Shown here: one piece after another, positions 16,892 through 25,725 of the stretch
Numbering within the stretch: position 1 is the stretch's first letter
How the letters are laid out: each line of letters begins with the position of its first letter
Assembly: GCF_000236785.1 (NCBI RefSeq)
Contig: NZ_AGUF01000042.1
Location: forward strand, 124,001 to 188,000
Direction: 5' to 3'
Source: Achromobacter arsenitoxydans SY8
GTDB taxonomy: Bacteria; Pseudomonadota; Gammaproteobacteria; Burkholderiales; Burkholderiaceae_B
DNA length: 64,000 bases
The notes under the pieces: model-generated
Told to the model about the DNA's origin: nothing
The model's input: the letters and a program-made list of their open reading frames with translations, nothing else
Database searches by the model: none
Program-made: the position numbers and the translations under genes

Positions 16892-18685
16892 CTATTTGTC
16901 TTCCACTTGCAGGATGGCCAGGAACGCCTCCTGCGGGATTTCCACGCTGCCCACCTGCTTCATGCGCTTCTTGCCGGCCTTCTGCTTTTCCAGCAGCTTC
17001 TTCTTGCGCGAGATGTCGCCGCCATAGCACTTGGCCAGCACGTTCTTGCGCAGCGCCTTGACGTTTTCGCGCGCGATGATTTCCGCGCCGATCGCCGCCT
17101 GGATGACGACGTCGAACATCTGGCGGGGGATCAGCCCGCGCATGCGGGTGACGACGTCGCGGGCGCGGTGGCGCGCATTGCTGCGGTGGACGATGACGGC
17201 CAGCGCGTCGACGCGGTCGTTGTTGATCAGCAGGTCCACGCGCACCACGTCCGCCGAGCGGTATTCCAGGAACTCGTAGTCCATCGAGGCATAGCCGCGC
17301 GACACCGACTTCAGCTTGTCGAAGAAGTCCAGCACGATCTCGGCCAGCGGGATCTCGTACACCAGGTGGACCTGGCGGCCGTGGTAGCTCATGTTGACCT
17401 GCACGCCGCGCTTGTTGTTGCACAGCGTCATCACCGGGCCGACATAGTCTTGCGGCATGAACAGCGTGACCTTCACGATGGGTTCGCGGATGTCCTGGAT
17501 CTTGCCGATCTCGGGCATGCGCGAGGGGCTTTCCACGGTGATCACGGAACCGTCGCGCTGCTCGACTTCATACACCACCGACGGCGCGGTGGTGATGATG
17601 TCCATGTCGAATTCCCGCTCCAGGCGTTCCTGCACGATTTCCATGTGCAGGAGGCCCAGGAAGCCGCAGCGGAAGCCGAAGCCCAGCGCCTGCGAGACTT
17701 CGGGCTCGAACATCAGCGCGGCGTCGTTGAGCTTGAGCTTTTCGAGGGAATCGCGCAGCTGGTCGTATTCCGAGCTTTCCACCGGGTACAGGCCGGCGAA
17801 CACCTGCGGCTTGACTTCCTTGAAGCCGGGCAGCGGGCTGGCGGCGGGCTTGTTGGCCAGCGTGACCGTATCGCCGACCTTGGCGTCTTCCAGTTGCTTG
17901 ATGCCGGCGATGATGAAACCCACTTCGCCCGCGGACAGATGCGGACGCTGCTGCGACTTCGGCGTGAACACGCCGGTCTGCTCGCAAAGGTGGGTGGCGC
18001 CGGAGGCCATCAGCAGGATCTTGTCCTTGGGCTTGAGCACGCCATTGACGATGCGCACCAGCATGACCACGCCCACGTAGTTGTCGAACCACGAGTCGAT
18101 GATCAGCGCCTGCAGCGGCGCATCGGGATCGCCCTTCGGAGCCGGAACCCGGGCCACGATGGTTTCGAGGATCTCGTCGATGCCCATGCCGGTCTTGGCG
18201 CTGGCCAGCACGGCGTCGGTGGCGTCGATGCCGATCACGTCCTCGACTTCCTGGCGCGCGCCATCCGGATCGGCTTGCGGCAGGTCCATCTTGTTCAGAA
18301 CCGGCACCACTTCCACGCCCAGCTCGATGGCGGTGTAGCAGTTGGCCACCGTCTGCGCTTCCACGCCCTGCGACGCGTCCACCACCAGCAGCGCGCCTTC
18401 GCACGCGGACAGGGAGCGGCTGACCTCGTACGAGAAGTCCACGTGCCCCGGGGTGTCGATCAGGTTCAGGTTGTAGACCTTGCCGTCCTGCGCCTTGTAA
18501 TGCAGGGCGGCGGTCTGCGCTTTGATGGTGATGCCGCGCTCGCGCTCGATTTCCATGGAATCGAGGACCTGCGCAGACATTTCGCGATCCGCCAGCCCGC
18601 CGCAGCGCTGGATCAGGCGATCGGCCAGGGTCGACTTGCCGTGATCGATGTGGGCAATGATGGAGAAGTTGCGGATATGCTGCAT
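16892..18685 (-). CDS. lepA: Elongation factor 4 (LepA, ribosomal back-translocase)
   Basis: This is a 597-residue translational GTPase. The start [20 protein letters not shown] is the family standard, so I use 18685 rather than the open frame to 18826. G1 is [10 protein letters not shown]3 is [12 protein letters not shown] and G4 is NKMDLP. The LepA-specific C-terminal domain ends [20 protein letters not shown]. It heads the lepA-lepB-rnc-era-recO series. The Do-protease gene lies upstream across a terminator. Confidence 0.97.
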   Translation of the reverse strand: MQHIRNFSIIAHIDHGKSTLADRLIQRCGGLADREMSAQVLDSMEIERERGITIKAQTAALHYKAQDGKVYNLNLIDTPGHVDFSYEVSRSLSACEGALLVVDASQGVEAQTVANCYTAIELGVEVVPVLNKMDLPQADPDGARQEVEDVIGIDATDAVLASAKTGMGIDEILETIVARVPAPKGDPDAPLQALIIDSWFDNYVGVVMLVRIVNGVLKPKDKILLMASGATHLCEQTGVFTPKSQQRPHLSAGEVGFIIAGIKQLEDAKVGDTVTLANKPAASPLPGFKEVKPQVFAGLYPVESSEYDQLRDSLEKLKLNDAALMFEPEVSQALGFGFRCGFLGLLHMEIVQERLEREFDMDIITTAPSVVYEVEQRDGSVITVESPSRMPEIGKIQDIREPIVKVTLFMPQDYVGPVMTLCNNKRGVQVNMSYHGRQVHLVYEIPLAEIVLDFFDKLKSVSRGYASMDYEFLEYRSADVVRVDLLINNDRVDALAVIVHRSNARHRARDVVTRMRGLIPRQMFDVVIQAAIGAEIIARENVKALRKNVLAKCYGGDISRKKKLLEKQKAGKKRMKQVGSVEIPQEAFLAILQVEDK

Positions 18686-18787
18686 GCTTGAATTTATAAG
18701 GGACGGAACGGTCGGCACACTGCCGGATGACACCGCCGCCGGAGTACGCACGGCCGACGTGTAGGGCGCTGACGGGCTATGCCCGGA

Positions 18788-18817
18788 CAAAAACGAGGGG
18801 GCGCCCTGCGCCCCCTC
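18788..18817 (-). terminator. Rho-independent terminator of the rpoE-muc operon
   Basis: GAGGGGGCG (18795-18803) pairs with CGCCCCCTC (18809-18817). On the minus strand the stem is followed by GTTTTTG. It lies 60 bp after the Do-protease stop and before lepA. Confidence 0.85.
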
Positions 18818-18876
18818 TTGTGGCAACCAGCCATTTTAGCTGGTCTTGGGCCATTTTTTCTGCCAGCAGGCCCCGA

Positions 18877-20364
18877 TCACTTCGACGCCGGCACGGCCAC
18901 CCATTGCGTCTGCTCTCCGCGGCGCACCAGGAGGCCGACGGAACGGGTCTTGTCCAGCTTGCCGACGAGCTCGCCGAACTGCTTCGCGCCGGTGACGTCG
19001 GTGTCGTTCAAAGCCAACACAATGTCGCCTTCCTGCAGGCCCGCCTTCGCGGCCGCGCCCTCGGCAACCTTCACCTGCACGCCGCCCTTGATGCGCAGCT
19101 TCTTCTGGACGTCGGCAGGCACATCCACCACGCCCAGGCCCAGCGCATTGGTGACTTCGGGCGCGGGCGCCGGCTTCTTGCCAGCCGCCGCCGTCTTCTC
19201 GGCGGGGATCTCGCCCACCTTGACCGACAGCGTCACGCTCTTGCCCTTGCGCCAGACTTCCATGTCGGCGCGGGTGCCCGGCTTGGTCTCGCCCACGATG
19301 CGCGGCAGGTCGGACCAGCGCTTGATCGGTTCATTGTTGAATTTCAGGATCACATCGCCCGGCTGCACGCCCGCCTGCTCGGCAGGACCCTCGGCTTCGA
19401 CGCTGCTGACCAGCGCGCCCTCGGCCTTGGGCAGGCCGATGGCTTCGGCCACGTCCTTGCCGACCTCGCCGATCTGCACGCCGACGCGGCCGCGCGTGAC
19501 CTTGCCCGTGGTGCGCAGCTGATCCACCACGCGCATCGCTTCGTCGATCGGAATGGCCAGCGAAATGCCCATGAAGCCGCCGCTGCGCGAAATGATCTGC
19601 GAATTGATGCCCACGGCCTCGCCATCCAGGTTGATCAGCGGACCGCCCGAATTGCCCGGGTTGACCGCGACATCAGTCTGGATGAACGGCAGATATTCGC
19701 CGGTATCCCGGCCGATGGCGCTGACGATGCCCGACGTTACGGTGGAATCCAGGCCGAACGGCGAACCGATAGCCAGCACCCACTGCCCCTTCTTCAGCTT
19801 CTTGGGATCGCCGATGACCAGCGGGGTCATGTCCTTGGCTTCGATCTTGATAAGCGCAACGTCCGTGCGCTCGTCCGTGCCGATGACCTTGGCCTTGAAC
19901 TCGCGACCGTCGGTCAACGTGACATAGATGTCCGTCGCATCCACGACCACGTGGTTGTTGGTCAGGATGAAGCCGTCAGCCGAAATAAAGAAGCCCGACC
20001 CGACGCCGCGCGGCACGGTGCGCTCTTCCGGCTGGGAAGGCTGCGGGCGCTGGCGCGGATTGGGTGTCGGCTGGCCGCCGCCCGGGGGCTGGAACTCGGG
20101 CCCGAAGAACCACCGGAACAGCTCGTAGGGGTCATTGCCGCCCGGGCCGTTGCCGCCTCGCACCGGGACGGTGGCGGTGGTGCGGATGTTGACCACCGCG
20201 GGGTCGGCCTTTTCGACGATGGCCGTGAAATCGGGCAGCCCGACCGCTGCGGGCGGCGTCTGCGCGATCGAAACCGGAACATAGGCGGCGGACAGCACCA
20301 CACCCGCCGCGACAGCCGCGACAAAGCGCCGGAAAGTAGCGTTCGAGACCGTCATTGCTTTCAT
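18877..20364 (-). CDS. mucD: Do family periplasmic serine endopeptidase (MucD/DegQ type)
   Basis: This is a 495-residue HtrA protease-chaperone. The signal peptide starts MKAMTVSNATFRR and ends near SIAQ. The catalytic triad is His138 (TNNHVV), Asp168 (ERTDVALIK) and Ser239 (NPGNSGGPL). Two PDZ domains follow (~285-375 and ~400-490). The start at 20364 has GGAG upstream; the longer open frame to 20574 would overlap mucB. It is the last gene of the rpoE-mucA-mucB-mucD set and degrades misfolded envelope proteins. Confidence 0.95.
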   Translation of the reverse strand: MKAMTVSNATFRRFVAAVAAGVVLSAAYVPVSIAQTPPAAVGLPDFTAIVEKADPAVVNIRTTATVPVRGGNGPGGNDPYELFRWFFGPEFQPPGGGQPTPNPRQRPQPSQPEERTVPRGVGSGFFISADGFILTNNHVVVDATDIYVTLTDGREFKAKVIGTDERTDVALIKIEAKDMTPLVIGDPKKLKKGQWVLAIGSPFGLDSTVTSGIVSAIGRDTGEYLPFIQTDVAVNPGNSGGPLINLDGEAVGINSQIISRSGGFMGISLAIPIDEAMRVVDQLRTTGKVTRGRVGVQIGEVGKDVAEAIGLPKAEGALVSSVEAEGPAEQAGVQPGDVILKFNNEPIKRWSDLPRIVGETKPGTRADMEVWRKGKSVTLSVKVGEIPAEKTAAAGKKPAPAPEVTNALGLGVVDVPADVQKKLRIKGGVQVKVAEGAAAKAGLQEGDIVLALNDTDVTGAKQFGELVGKLDKTRSVGLLVRRGEQTQWVAVPASK

Positions 20365-20401
20365 AAGTGACTCCGAAATTACTGCTTGCGGAAGAGCAGG
20401 A

Positions 20402-21490
20402 TCACTTGGACCCCGCCTCCGCCGGTGCGGCTGCCGCGGGTGCGGGAGGCACGTACTCAGTGGCTTGCGCAAGCTGTTCCAGCGTGGCCGCAGGCACTTC
20501 GCCCACCGCCGTGAGCCAGAAATCGGCGATGCGCGCGCCGTAGACATTGATGGCGCCGCGCTGGGCCGCGCCATGCGGCGGCGGATGGCCGCGCTGGTTA
20601 TCGTACGGTTCGATGAAGACTGAGATCGCGGCCAGGCCGTCGGACAGCACCATTTGGCTCACCGGCGACCCGCGCCCCATGGAGCGCGCCACCTGCATGA
20701 TGGCCTTGAACCCCTTGGGCGCGGGGATGCGCCAGCCTTGCGCGGCCAGGTCCACGGGCTTCATGCTGGGCTCGAGCACTTTCCAGTCGCGCGTGTTCCA
20801 GCGCGAGGACAGCGATTGCGGATCCACTTCCGACCCCAGCCGCAGCGAGGTGAAGGACACCTGCTCGACGACGCCACGGGAGGCGTTCAGGGTCTGGGCC
20901 TTCAGCAGCAGGTTGGTTTCGACGTCTGCGCACAAACGATACCCGTAACGCAGCTTGTCCAGCGGTTCAATGGTGATCAGGCGGCACTCGCGGCCGGCCA
21001 CGCGATGCAGGGCCGGCTCGGTGCGGATCTTGTAGTGTTCGGACAGATTGGCGGGATCGCCCAGCAGCAGACCGGGGAACCGGTCGCCGCGGCGGCGCTC
21101 GACCAGGACGGTCTTGCGCTCGGGGATCAGGCACTGCACGTCGTCGTTGTGGCGCAGGTATTCGCGGGGCTGGCCATCGAGGATCTCGAGGCGCTCGCGC
21201 TCGCCCGTGCCGTCCAGCACGTGAACAAGGCGCGACGACTGGATCATCTCGCCTTGCTGATACATGAAGACGCCGGCGTAGTCCTGCTTGCGCGCCGCCT
21301 GCTGGATGCGGGAAAGCAGCTGCACGACATCGTCGGTCTGGCCGGCGGGCGTGGCGCCCGCGGCTGCCGCGGGTTCATGCGCGGCCAGGAAAGCAGTCAG
21401 GAGCGTTGCGGCGAACCAGCCTGCGCGGTGCGCCTGCCATGAGGCGGCTCGTCCCAGCACCGGCCAGCGTAACGGAAGCACAAGCGCCAT
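20402..21490 (-). CDS. mucB: Sigma-E factor regulatory protein MucB/RseB
   Basis: MucB/RseB is periplasmic. It binds the anti-sigma factor RseA/MucA and shields it from DegS-type cleavage until mislocalised lipids or LPS displace it. A signal segment precedes AAAAGATPAGQTDDVVQLLS. The large domain carries DYAGVFMYQQGEMIQSSRLV. A small C-terminal domain starts near DWKVLEPSMKPVDLAAQGWR. The ATG at 21490 shares one base with the mucA TGA, so the two genes are coupled. Confidence 0.93.
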   Translation of the reverse strand: MALVLPLRWPVLGRAASWQAHRAGWFAATLLTAFLAAHEPAAAAGATPAGQTDDVVQLLSRIQQAARKQDYAGVFMYQQGEMIQSSRLVHVLDGTGERERLEILDGQPREYLRHNDDVQCLIPERKTVLVERRRGDRFPGLLLGDPANLSEHYKIRTEPALHRVAGRECRLITIEPLDKLRYGYRLCADVETNLLLKAQTLNASRGVVEQVSFTSLRLGSEVDPQSLSSRWNTRDWKVLEPSMKPVDLAAQGWRIPAPKGFKAIMQVARSMGRGSPVSQMVLSDGLAAISVFIEPYDNQRGHPPPHGAAQRGAINVYGARIADFWLTAVGEVPAATLEQLAQATEYVPPAPAAAAPAEAGSK

Positions 21491-21996
21491 CAACGTCCCG
21501 CTCCGGCTTCAAACGACACCTGCCGCACCGCGCTGGGACCCGCCATCTGGCGATGGGCCTCCAGGTAGTCGCGCAAGCCCGAATCGTCGGAGGCAGCAGC
21601 CGGGGAACTGGCGTCGGCCAGCACGCGCACCTCAGTGGCCGGTGCGCCCGTCACATACGGCTGCGCCACCCAGGCGACCGTCGCGACAGCCGCCGCCACG
21701 GCCAGGCCGGACAGGCCAAGACGCAAAGGCGAGCGGCGCCGGGGCGCCGCTACGATGGGCAATTCCGCGTCCAGCGCCCGTGCCAGCCGGGCCTGGAAGG
21801 CCGCGCTCGGCGTCAGCGCCAGGTCGGAATTACGTAGGGAATCACCGATCAGATGATAGGTGTCCCAGGTCTGGCGTCCCTCTTTGGACAACAGACTGGG
21901 AAGAATATCGTCGGAATCCTCTCCGTCCATCCAGGCGGAGACCGATTCCTCCCAGGAGGACTCGGCGATCTCAACGGATTTGGCTGCTGTTTGCAT
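21490..21996 (-). CDS. mucA: Anti-sigma-E factor RseA/MucA
   Basis: This is a 168-residue single-pass inner-membrane protein. The cytoplasmic N-terminal domain binds RpoE (WEESVSAWMDGEDSDDILPS, GRQTWDTYHLIGDSLRNSDL). A hydrophobic helix lies near residues 95-115 (LGLSGLAVAAAVATVAWVA), followed by a periplasmic tail that contacts MucB. I choose the ATG at 21996 because AAGGAG sits 8 nt upstream. The alternative GTG at 22005 has no spacing to it. It is 12 bp after rpoE. Confidence 0.92.
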   Translation of the reverse strand: MQTAAKSVEIAESSWEESVSAWMDGEDSDDILPSLLSKEGRQTWDTYHLIGDSLRNSDLALTPSAAFQARLARALDAELPIVAAPRRRSPLRLGLSGLAVAAAVATVAWVAQPYVTGAPATEVRVLADASSPAAASDDSGLRDYLEAHRQMAGPSAVRQVSFEAGAGR

Positions 21997-22008
21997 GACT
22001 GCCACTCC

Positions 22009-22608
22009 TTACCAGCGACGCTCGACATCGGTGTCGAGCAATGGACGCAACTTGGTGGCAATGGCTTCGCGCGCACGAAAAATGCGGGAGCGCACCGTAC
22101 CAATCGGGCAATCCATGCTCTGGGCGATGTCTTCGTAACTCATACCTTCGATTTCACGCAGGACAATTGCGGTGCGCAATTCTTCAGGCAATTCCTCAAT
22201 TGCCGCGTTCACCGTTTCGGCGATTTCGCGGCTGGCAACCATGGATTCCGGCGTGCTTATATCGGTTAGGTTGTCGGTTTCGTTAAAAGTTTCACCGTCT
22301 TCCGTTTCTATCGCATTTGGCGCGCTGGGCCGGCGCCCCTGGGAGGCGAGCCAATTGCGGGCCGTATTGATGGCGATTCGGTACAGCCACGTGTAGAAGG
22401 CGCTTTCGCCCCGAAACTGGGGCAAGGCCCGATAGGCCTTGATGAAGGCTTCCTGGGCGACGTCCTCGATTTCGGCGGGGTCGCGGATCATCCGGGCCAA
22501 CAGACGCAGGATCTTGCGCTGGTACTTGAGCACCAGTAGATCGAACGCCTTCTTGTCGCCCCGCTGGACGCGTGCAACGAGCTCAGCGTCGACTTCGCGC
22601 TCGCTCAT
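22009..22608 (-). CDS. rpoE: RNA polymerase sigma-E factor (RpoE/AlgU)
   Basis: This is a 199-residue ECF sigma factor. Region 2 is DLLVLKYQRKILRLLARMI with DVAQEAFIKAYRALPQFRGE. Region 4 is LPEELRTAIVLREIEGMSYE plus DIAQSMDCPIGTVRSRIFRA. It directs the envelope-stress regulon and usually its own operon. The ATG at 22608 overlaps the stop of the upstream YgfX-like gene as ATGA. A possible target promoter is at 6543-6570. Confidence 0.97.
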   Translation of the reverse strand: MSEREVDAELVARVQRGDKKAFDLLVLKYQRKILRLLARMIRDPAEIEDVAQEAFIKAYRALPQFRGESAFYTWLYRIAINTARNWLASQGRRPSAPNAIETEDGETFNETDNLTDISTPESMVASREIAETVNAAIEELPEELRTAIVLREIEGMSYEDIAQSMDCPIGTVRSRIFRAREAIATKLRPLLDTDVERRW

Positions 22609-23099
22609 GAGGCCTCCTGCGGACGGAATGCCGGGCGCGCGCGCCGCGCCGCGCCCGTGAGCAGGCGCAGGCGCCGCCAGGAATCGGACCGCAGCGTCTG
22701 GCGCCAGACGGTAAGAGTGATTTTGCGAGTGGTAAAGGCCGTACTCCCGGTGGGCAAGGGCTGCAAAGTGAGCGTCAGCCAGGCAGGACCCCGCTGCTGG
22801 TCCACCAGCAGCGCATCTTGCCAGCCTTGCGGCCGGCGCACCTGCCAGCGGCCAGTCCCGGTTGCCGTGCGTAGCGCCGTTACCGGGGACGGGGTGCTCC
22901 GTGCCGAGTGTAACAGCCCCGACAGCACGAGCAGAAACGCGAGCAGCGCAATAGCCGCCCAGGCCTGCCCGTGCCACGCGGCCGCTGTCAGCATGCTGGC
23001 CGCGGCAACGGCCAGCGCCAGCCCGAAGAGCGCGGCGGCGCCCCTGTGCTGCGAGACAGGGACGCGGAACGCCCAACGTTCCCCGACCGAGCCTTCCAA
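22605..23099 (-). CDS. YgfX-like small membrane protein
   Basis: This is a protein of about 164 residues. Two adjacent hydrophobic segments (GAAALFGLALAVAAASMLTA and WAAIALLAFLLVLSGLL) are followed by a cytoplasmic domain. That domain ends LTVWRQTLRSDSWRRLRLLT. The two-helix hairpin plus a C-terminal D/S-x-W-RRLR-L motif matches the YgfX/CptA pattern, frequently encoded beside rpoE. No sdhE-type partner is nearby. The start is uncertain: the frame has TTG codons at 23141 (inside fabF) and 23099 (just after the fabF stop), and I prefer the latter. Confidence 0.6.
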   Translation of the reverse strand: MEGSVGERWAFRVPVSQHRGAAALFGLALAVAAASMLTAAAWHGQAWAAIALLAFLLVLSGLLHSARSTPSPVTALRTATGTGRWQVRRPQGWQDALLVDQQRGPAWLTLTLQPLPTGSTAFTTRKITLTVWRQTLRSDSWRRLRLLTGAARRARPAFRPQEAS

Positions 23100-23100
23100 A

Positions 23101-24330
23101 TCAGACCCGGCGAACGGCCATCGAGCCGTTGGTGCCGCCAAAGCCGAACGAGTTCGACAGGCCGACTTCGATCTTCATCTGCCGCGCCTCGTTGGCGCAG
23201 TAATCCAGATCGCATTCCGGATCTTGATTGAAGATGTTGATCGTGGGAGGCGAAACCTGGTTGTACACGGCCAGGGTCGTGAACACGGCTTCGATGCCGC
23301 CCGCGGCGCCCAGCAAGTGGCCGGTCATCGACTTGGTCGAGTTGACCACCAGCTTCTTGGCGTGATCGCCGAAGGCCAGCTTCAGTGCATCGGTTTCGTT
23401 CTTGTCGCCCAGCGGCGTCGACGTGCCATGCGCGTTGACGTACTGGATGTCCTCGGGGTTCAGGCCGCCGTTGCGCAGGGCGTTCATGACGCCGCGGCGC
23501 GGGCCGTCCTTGTCCGGAGCCGTGATGTGATGGGCGTCCGAGCTCATGCCGTAGCCGGCAAGTTCGCCGTAGATGCGCGCGCCGCGCTTCTTGGCATGCT
23601 CGTATTCTTCCAGCACCAGCACGCCGGCGCCCTCGCCCAGAACGAAACCGTCACGGTCGCGATCCCAGGGACGCGACGCCGTCTGAGGATCGTCGTTGCG
23701 GGTAGACAAGGCGCGCATCGCGGCAAAGCCGCCGATGCCCAGCGGCGAAACGGTCGATTCGGCGCCGCCGGCGATCATCACGTCGGCATCGCCGTATTCG
23801 ATCAGGCGCGCCGCATCGCCGATGCAATGCAGGCCCGTCGTGCAAGCCGATACCACGGCGTAGCTGGGGCCCTTCATGCCGTAGTTGATCGACAGATGGC
23901 CGGAAATCAGGTTGATCAGCGAACCCGGGACGAAGAACGGCGAAATGCGCCGAGGTCCCTTGGACAGGTATTCGACCTGGGTTTCTTCGATACGCGGCAG
24001 ACCGCCGATGCCGGAACCCACGATCACGCCGATGCGCTCGGCATTGGCTTCGGTGACTTCCAGGCCGCAATCGCGCCAAGCCTGCATCCCGGCGGCCAGG
24101 CCGTAATGGATGAAGGTATCCATCTGGCGGGCTTCCTTGGCCGAAATGTAGGTGCTGATGTCGAAGTCTTTGACTTCGCCGGCAATGTGGGTGGTGATGG
24201 CCGAGGGATCGAAACGGGTGATGCGGCTGATGCCAGAACGTCCGTTGACGATATTGTCCCAAGCGGTGGTCAGGTCATTTCCTACGGGAGAAATGATACC
24301 CAGGCCGGTGATGACGACACGTCGCTTCAC
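23101..24330 (-). CDS. fabF: Beta-ketoacyl-ACP synthase II
   Basis: FabF elongates acyl-ACP with malonyl-ACP. The protein is 409 residues. The GTG start at 24330 gives VKRRVVITGLGIISPVGNDL and has GGAG 9 nt upstream. The catalytic Cys is in VVSACTTGLHCIGDAA, and the His residues are in NAHGTSTPLGDKNETD and STKSMTGHLLGAAGG. It is the last gene of the fab series. It is separated from acpP by a 187-nt leader with extensive potential RNA structure. The ygfX-like and rpoE genes follow directly. Confidence 0.97.
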   Translation of the reverse strand: MKRRVVITGLGIISPVGNDLTTAWDNIVNGRSGISRITRFDPSAITTHIAGEVKDFDISTYISAKEARQMDTFIHYGLAAGMQAWRDCGLEVTEANAERIGVIVGSGIGGLPRIEETQVEYLSKGPRRISPFFVPGSLINLISGHLSINYGMKGPSYAVVSACTTGLHCIGDAARLIEYGDADVMIAGGAESTVSPLGIGGFAAMRALSTRNDDPQTASRPWDRDRDGFVLGEGAGVLVLEEYEHAKKRGARIYGELAGYGMSSDAHHITAPDKDGPRRGVMNALRNGGLNPEDIQYVNAHGTSTPLGDKNETDALKLAFGDHAKKLVVNSTKSMTGHLLGAAGGIEAVFTTLAVYNQVSPPTINIFNQDPECDLDYCANEARQMKIEVGLSNSFGFGGTNGSMAVRRV

Positions 24331-24517
24331 GGATGACTCCTCAAACAGACAAAAGAAAGGCGGTTTTCGGGATGCGCTGCGCGTGTGGACCACACGAAAG
24401 CGGGTCAGGCAATACGACGCCCTTCCCGCAGGTGGACCACACGGCAAATTCCTGAAACCGCCCCGATTCCCGGTTGGCCGAGGTCAGCTCGGGCAACCAG
24501 AACGATATAGGCTGAGC
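24331..24517 (-). promoter_or_regulatory. Structured acpP-fabF leader, candidate attenuator or cis-regulatory RNA
   Basis: Hairpin 1 (24472-24498) pairs GGTTG-x-CCGAG with CTCGG-x-CAACC. A long-range helix pairs 24450-24462 with 24359-24372 (GCGGTTT core with AAACCGC). It encloses GCGGG/CCCGC (24400-24404/24425-24429) and the dyad CGTGTGG-A-CCACACG (24382-24396). The 12-mer GTGGACCACACG occurs twice (24385-24396 and 24432-24443). On the minus strand the closing helix is followed by a U-rich stretch, then the fabF ribosome-binding site. Confidence 0.5.
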
Positions 24518-24757
24518 TTACTGCTTACCGTGCGAATTGATGTAGTCAATCGCTTGTTGCACGGTCGTGATCTTTTCGGCCTCTTCGTCGGGGATCTCGG
24601 TCTCGAATTCGTCTTCGAGGGCCATGACCAGTTCGACCATGTCGAGCGAATCGGCACCGAGGTCGTCAAGGAAGGAGGATTCGTTCTTGATCTCGGCTTC
24701 GTTGACGCCAAGTTGTTCAGCGACGATCTTCTTGACGCGCTGTTCGATGCTTTCCAT
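24518..24757 (-). CDS. acpP: Acyl carrier protein
   Basis: This is the 79-residue carrier of growing acyl chains. The phosphopantetheine Ser is in [18 protein letters not shown]. The protein begins [18 protein letters not shown]; the longer open frame upstream is not needed. It lies between fabG and fabF, with structured intergenic regions on both sides. That arrangement may support the high independent expression typical of acpP. Confidence 0.98.
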
Positions 24758-24898
24758 GCAGATCTCCAATTGGGAAAAATCCCGCGAATTATAGCCAAGC
24801 GCGGAGCGATGCAACGCCTGACCGTGACAAAAATAACACCGCGCACTGGTTCTGTCGCCGAGAGCGGCGCAGGGATATCCGTGTGCGGCGTTTCCGGT

Positions 24899-24964
24899 GA
24901 ATCGCGCGCTGCGCCGCCGGCTTCCCGGCGGCAGCGTGGCGGCGCAAGCCGCCCCGCGCGATTC
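24899..24964 (-). promoter_or_regulatory. Three-way-junction hairpin between fabG and acpP
   Basis: The outer arms GAATCGCGCG (24899-24908) and CGCGCGATTC (24955-24964) pair perfectly over 10 bp. Inside are GGCGGC-TTGC-GCCGCC and a second stem pairing CGCCGG with CCGGCG, extended by GCTGC/GCAGC. It begins 5 nt after the fabG stop on the minus strand. No T-run follows, so RNA processing, stabilisation or Rho-linked termination is more likely than intrinsic termination. Confidence 0.5.
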
Positions 24965-24969
24965 GTGAT

Positions 24970-25722
24970 TTATTGCATATACATCCCGCCGTTGACGTGC
25001 AGGGTGGTGCCGGTAATGTAACCCGCCTGCGGTCCGGACAAAAATGCCACGGCGTGGGCGATGTCCGTCGGCGAGCCCAGACGGCCCAGCGGAATCTGTT
25101 GCAGCAACGCGGCGGTCTGGTTTTCGCCCAGCGCGCGCGTCATGTCAGTGTCGATGAAACCAGGCGCGACGCAGTTCACGGTGATGTTGCGGCTGCCCAG
25201 TTCACGCGCCAGCGCACGCGACATGCCCGCCACGCCAGCCTTGGCGGCGGCATAGTTGGCCTGCCCGGCGTTGCCGCTGGAGCCCACCACGGAAGTCACG
25301 TTGATGATCCGTCCCCAGCGCGCCTTCATCATGCTGCGCAAAACGGCGCGCGACAGGCGGAAGACCGACGCCAGGTTGGTGTCGATCACGGCCGACCAGT
25401 CGTCGTCCTTCATGCGCATCGCCAGCGTATCACGGGTGATGCCCGCGTTATTGACGAGGATGTGCGGGCCGCCGCCTTCCTTGCCCAGCGCGTCGATCAG
25501 CGCATCGCAGGCTTCGGCGTTGGTAACGTCGAGCACCACGCCGCGGCCGCCAAACGGGGCCAGCGCTTCGGTGATGCCGGCCGCGCCCGATTCGGAAGTG
25601 GCGGTGCCGACCACGGTAGCGCCGCGGGCGGCCAGTTCCAGGGCGATGGCGCGGCCAATGCCGCGCGTGGCGCCGGTGACGAGCGCGATCTTGCCCTGCA
25701 GTTCGGTCGAGGTGTTATCCAT
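24970..25722 (-). CDS. fabG: 3-oxoacyl-ACP reductase
   Basis: This is a 250-residue short-chain dehydrogenase using NADPH. The cofactor loop is [20 protein letters not shown], the family motif is [19 protein letters not shown], the catalytic Ser is in [14 protein letters not shown], and Tyr/Lys are in [12 protein letters not shown]. The protein ends HVNGGMYMQ. It starts 3 bp after fabD and is separated from acpP by a 212-nt region holding a large three-way junction. Confidence 0.97.
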
Positions 25723-25725
25723 TAT

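Noticed and set aside
16166-18691. An 841-codon plus-strand frame across lepB and lepA
   Set aside because: It is antisense to two clear genes and has a His/Asp/Gln-rich composition typical of shadow frames.
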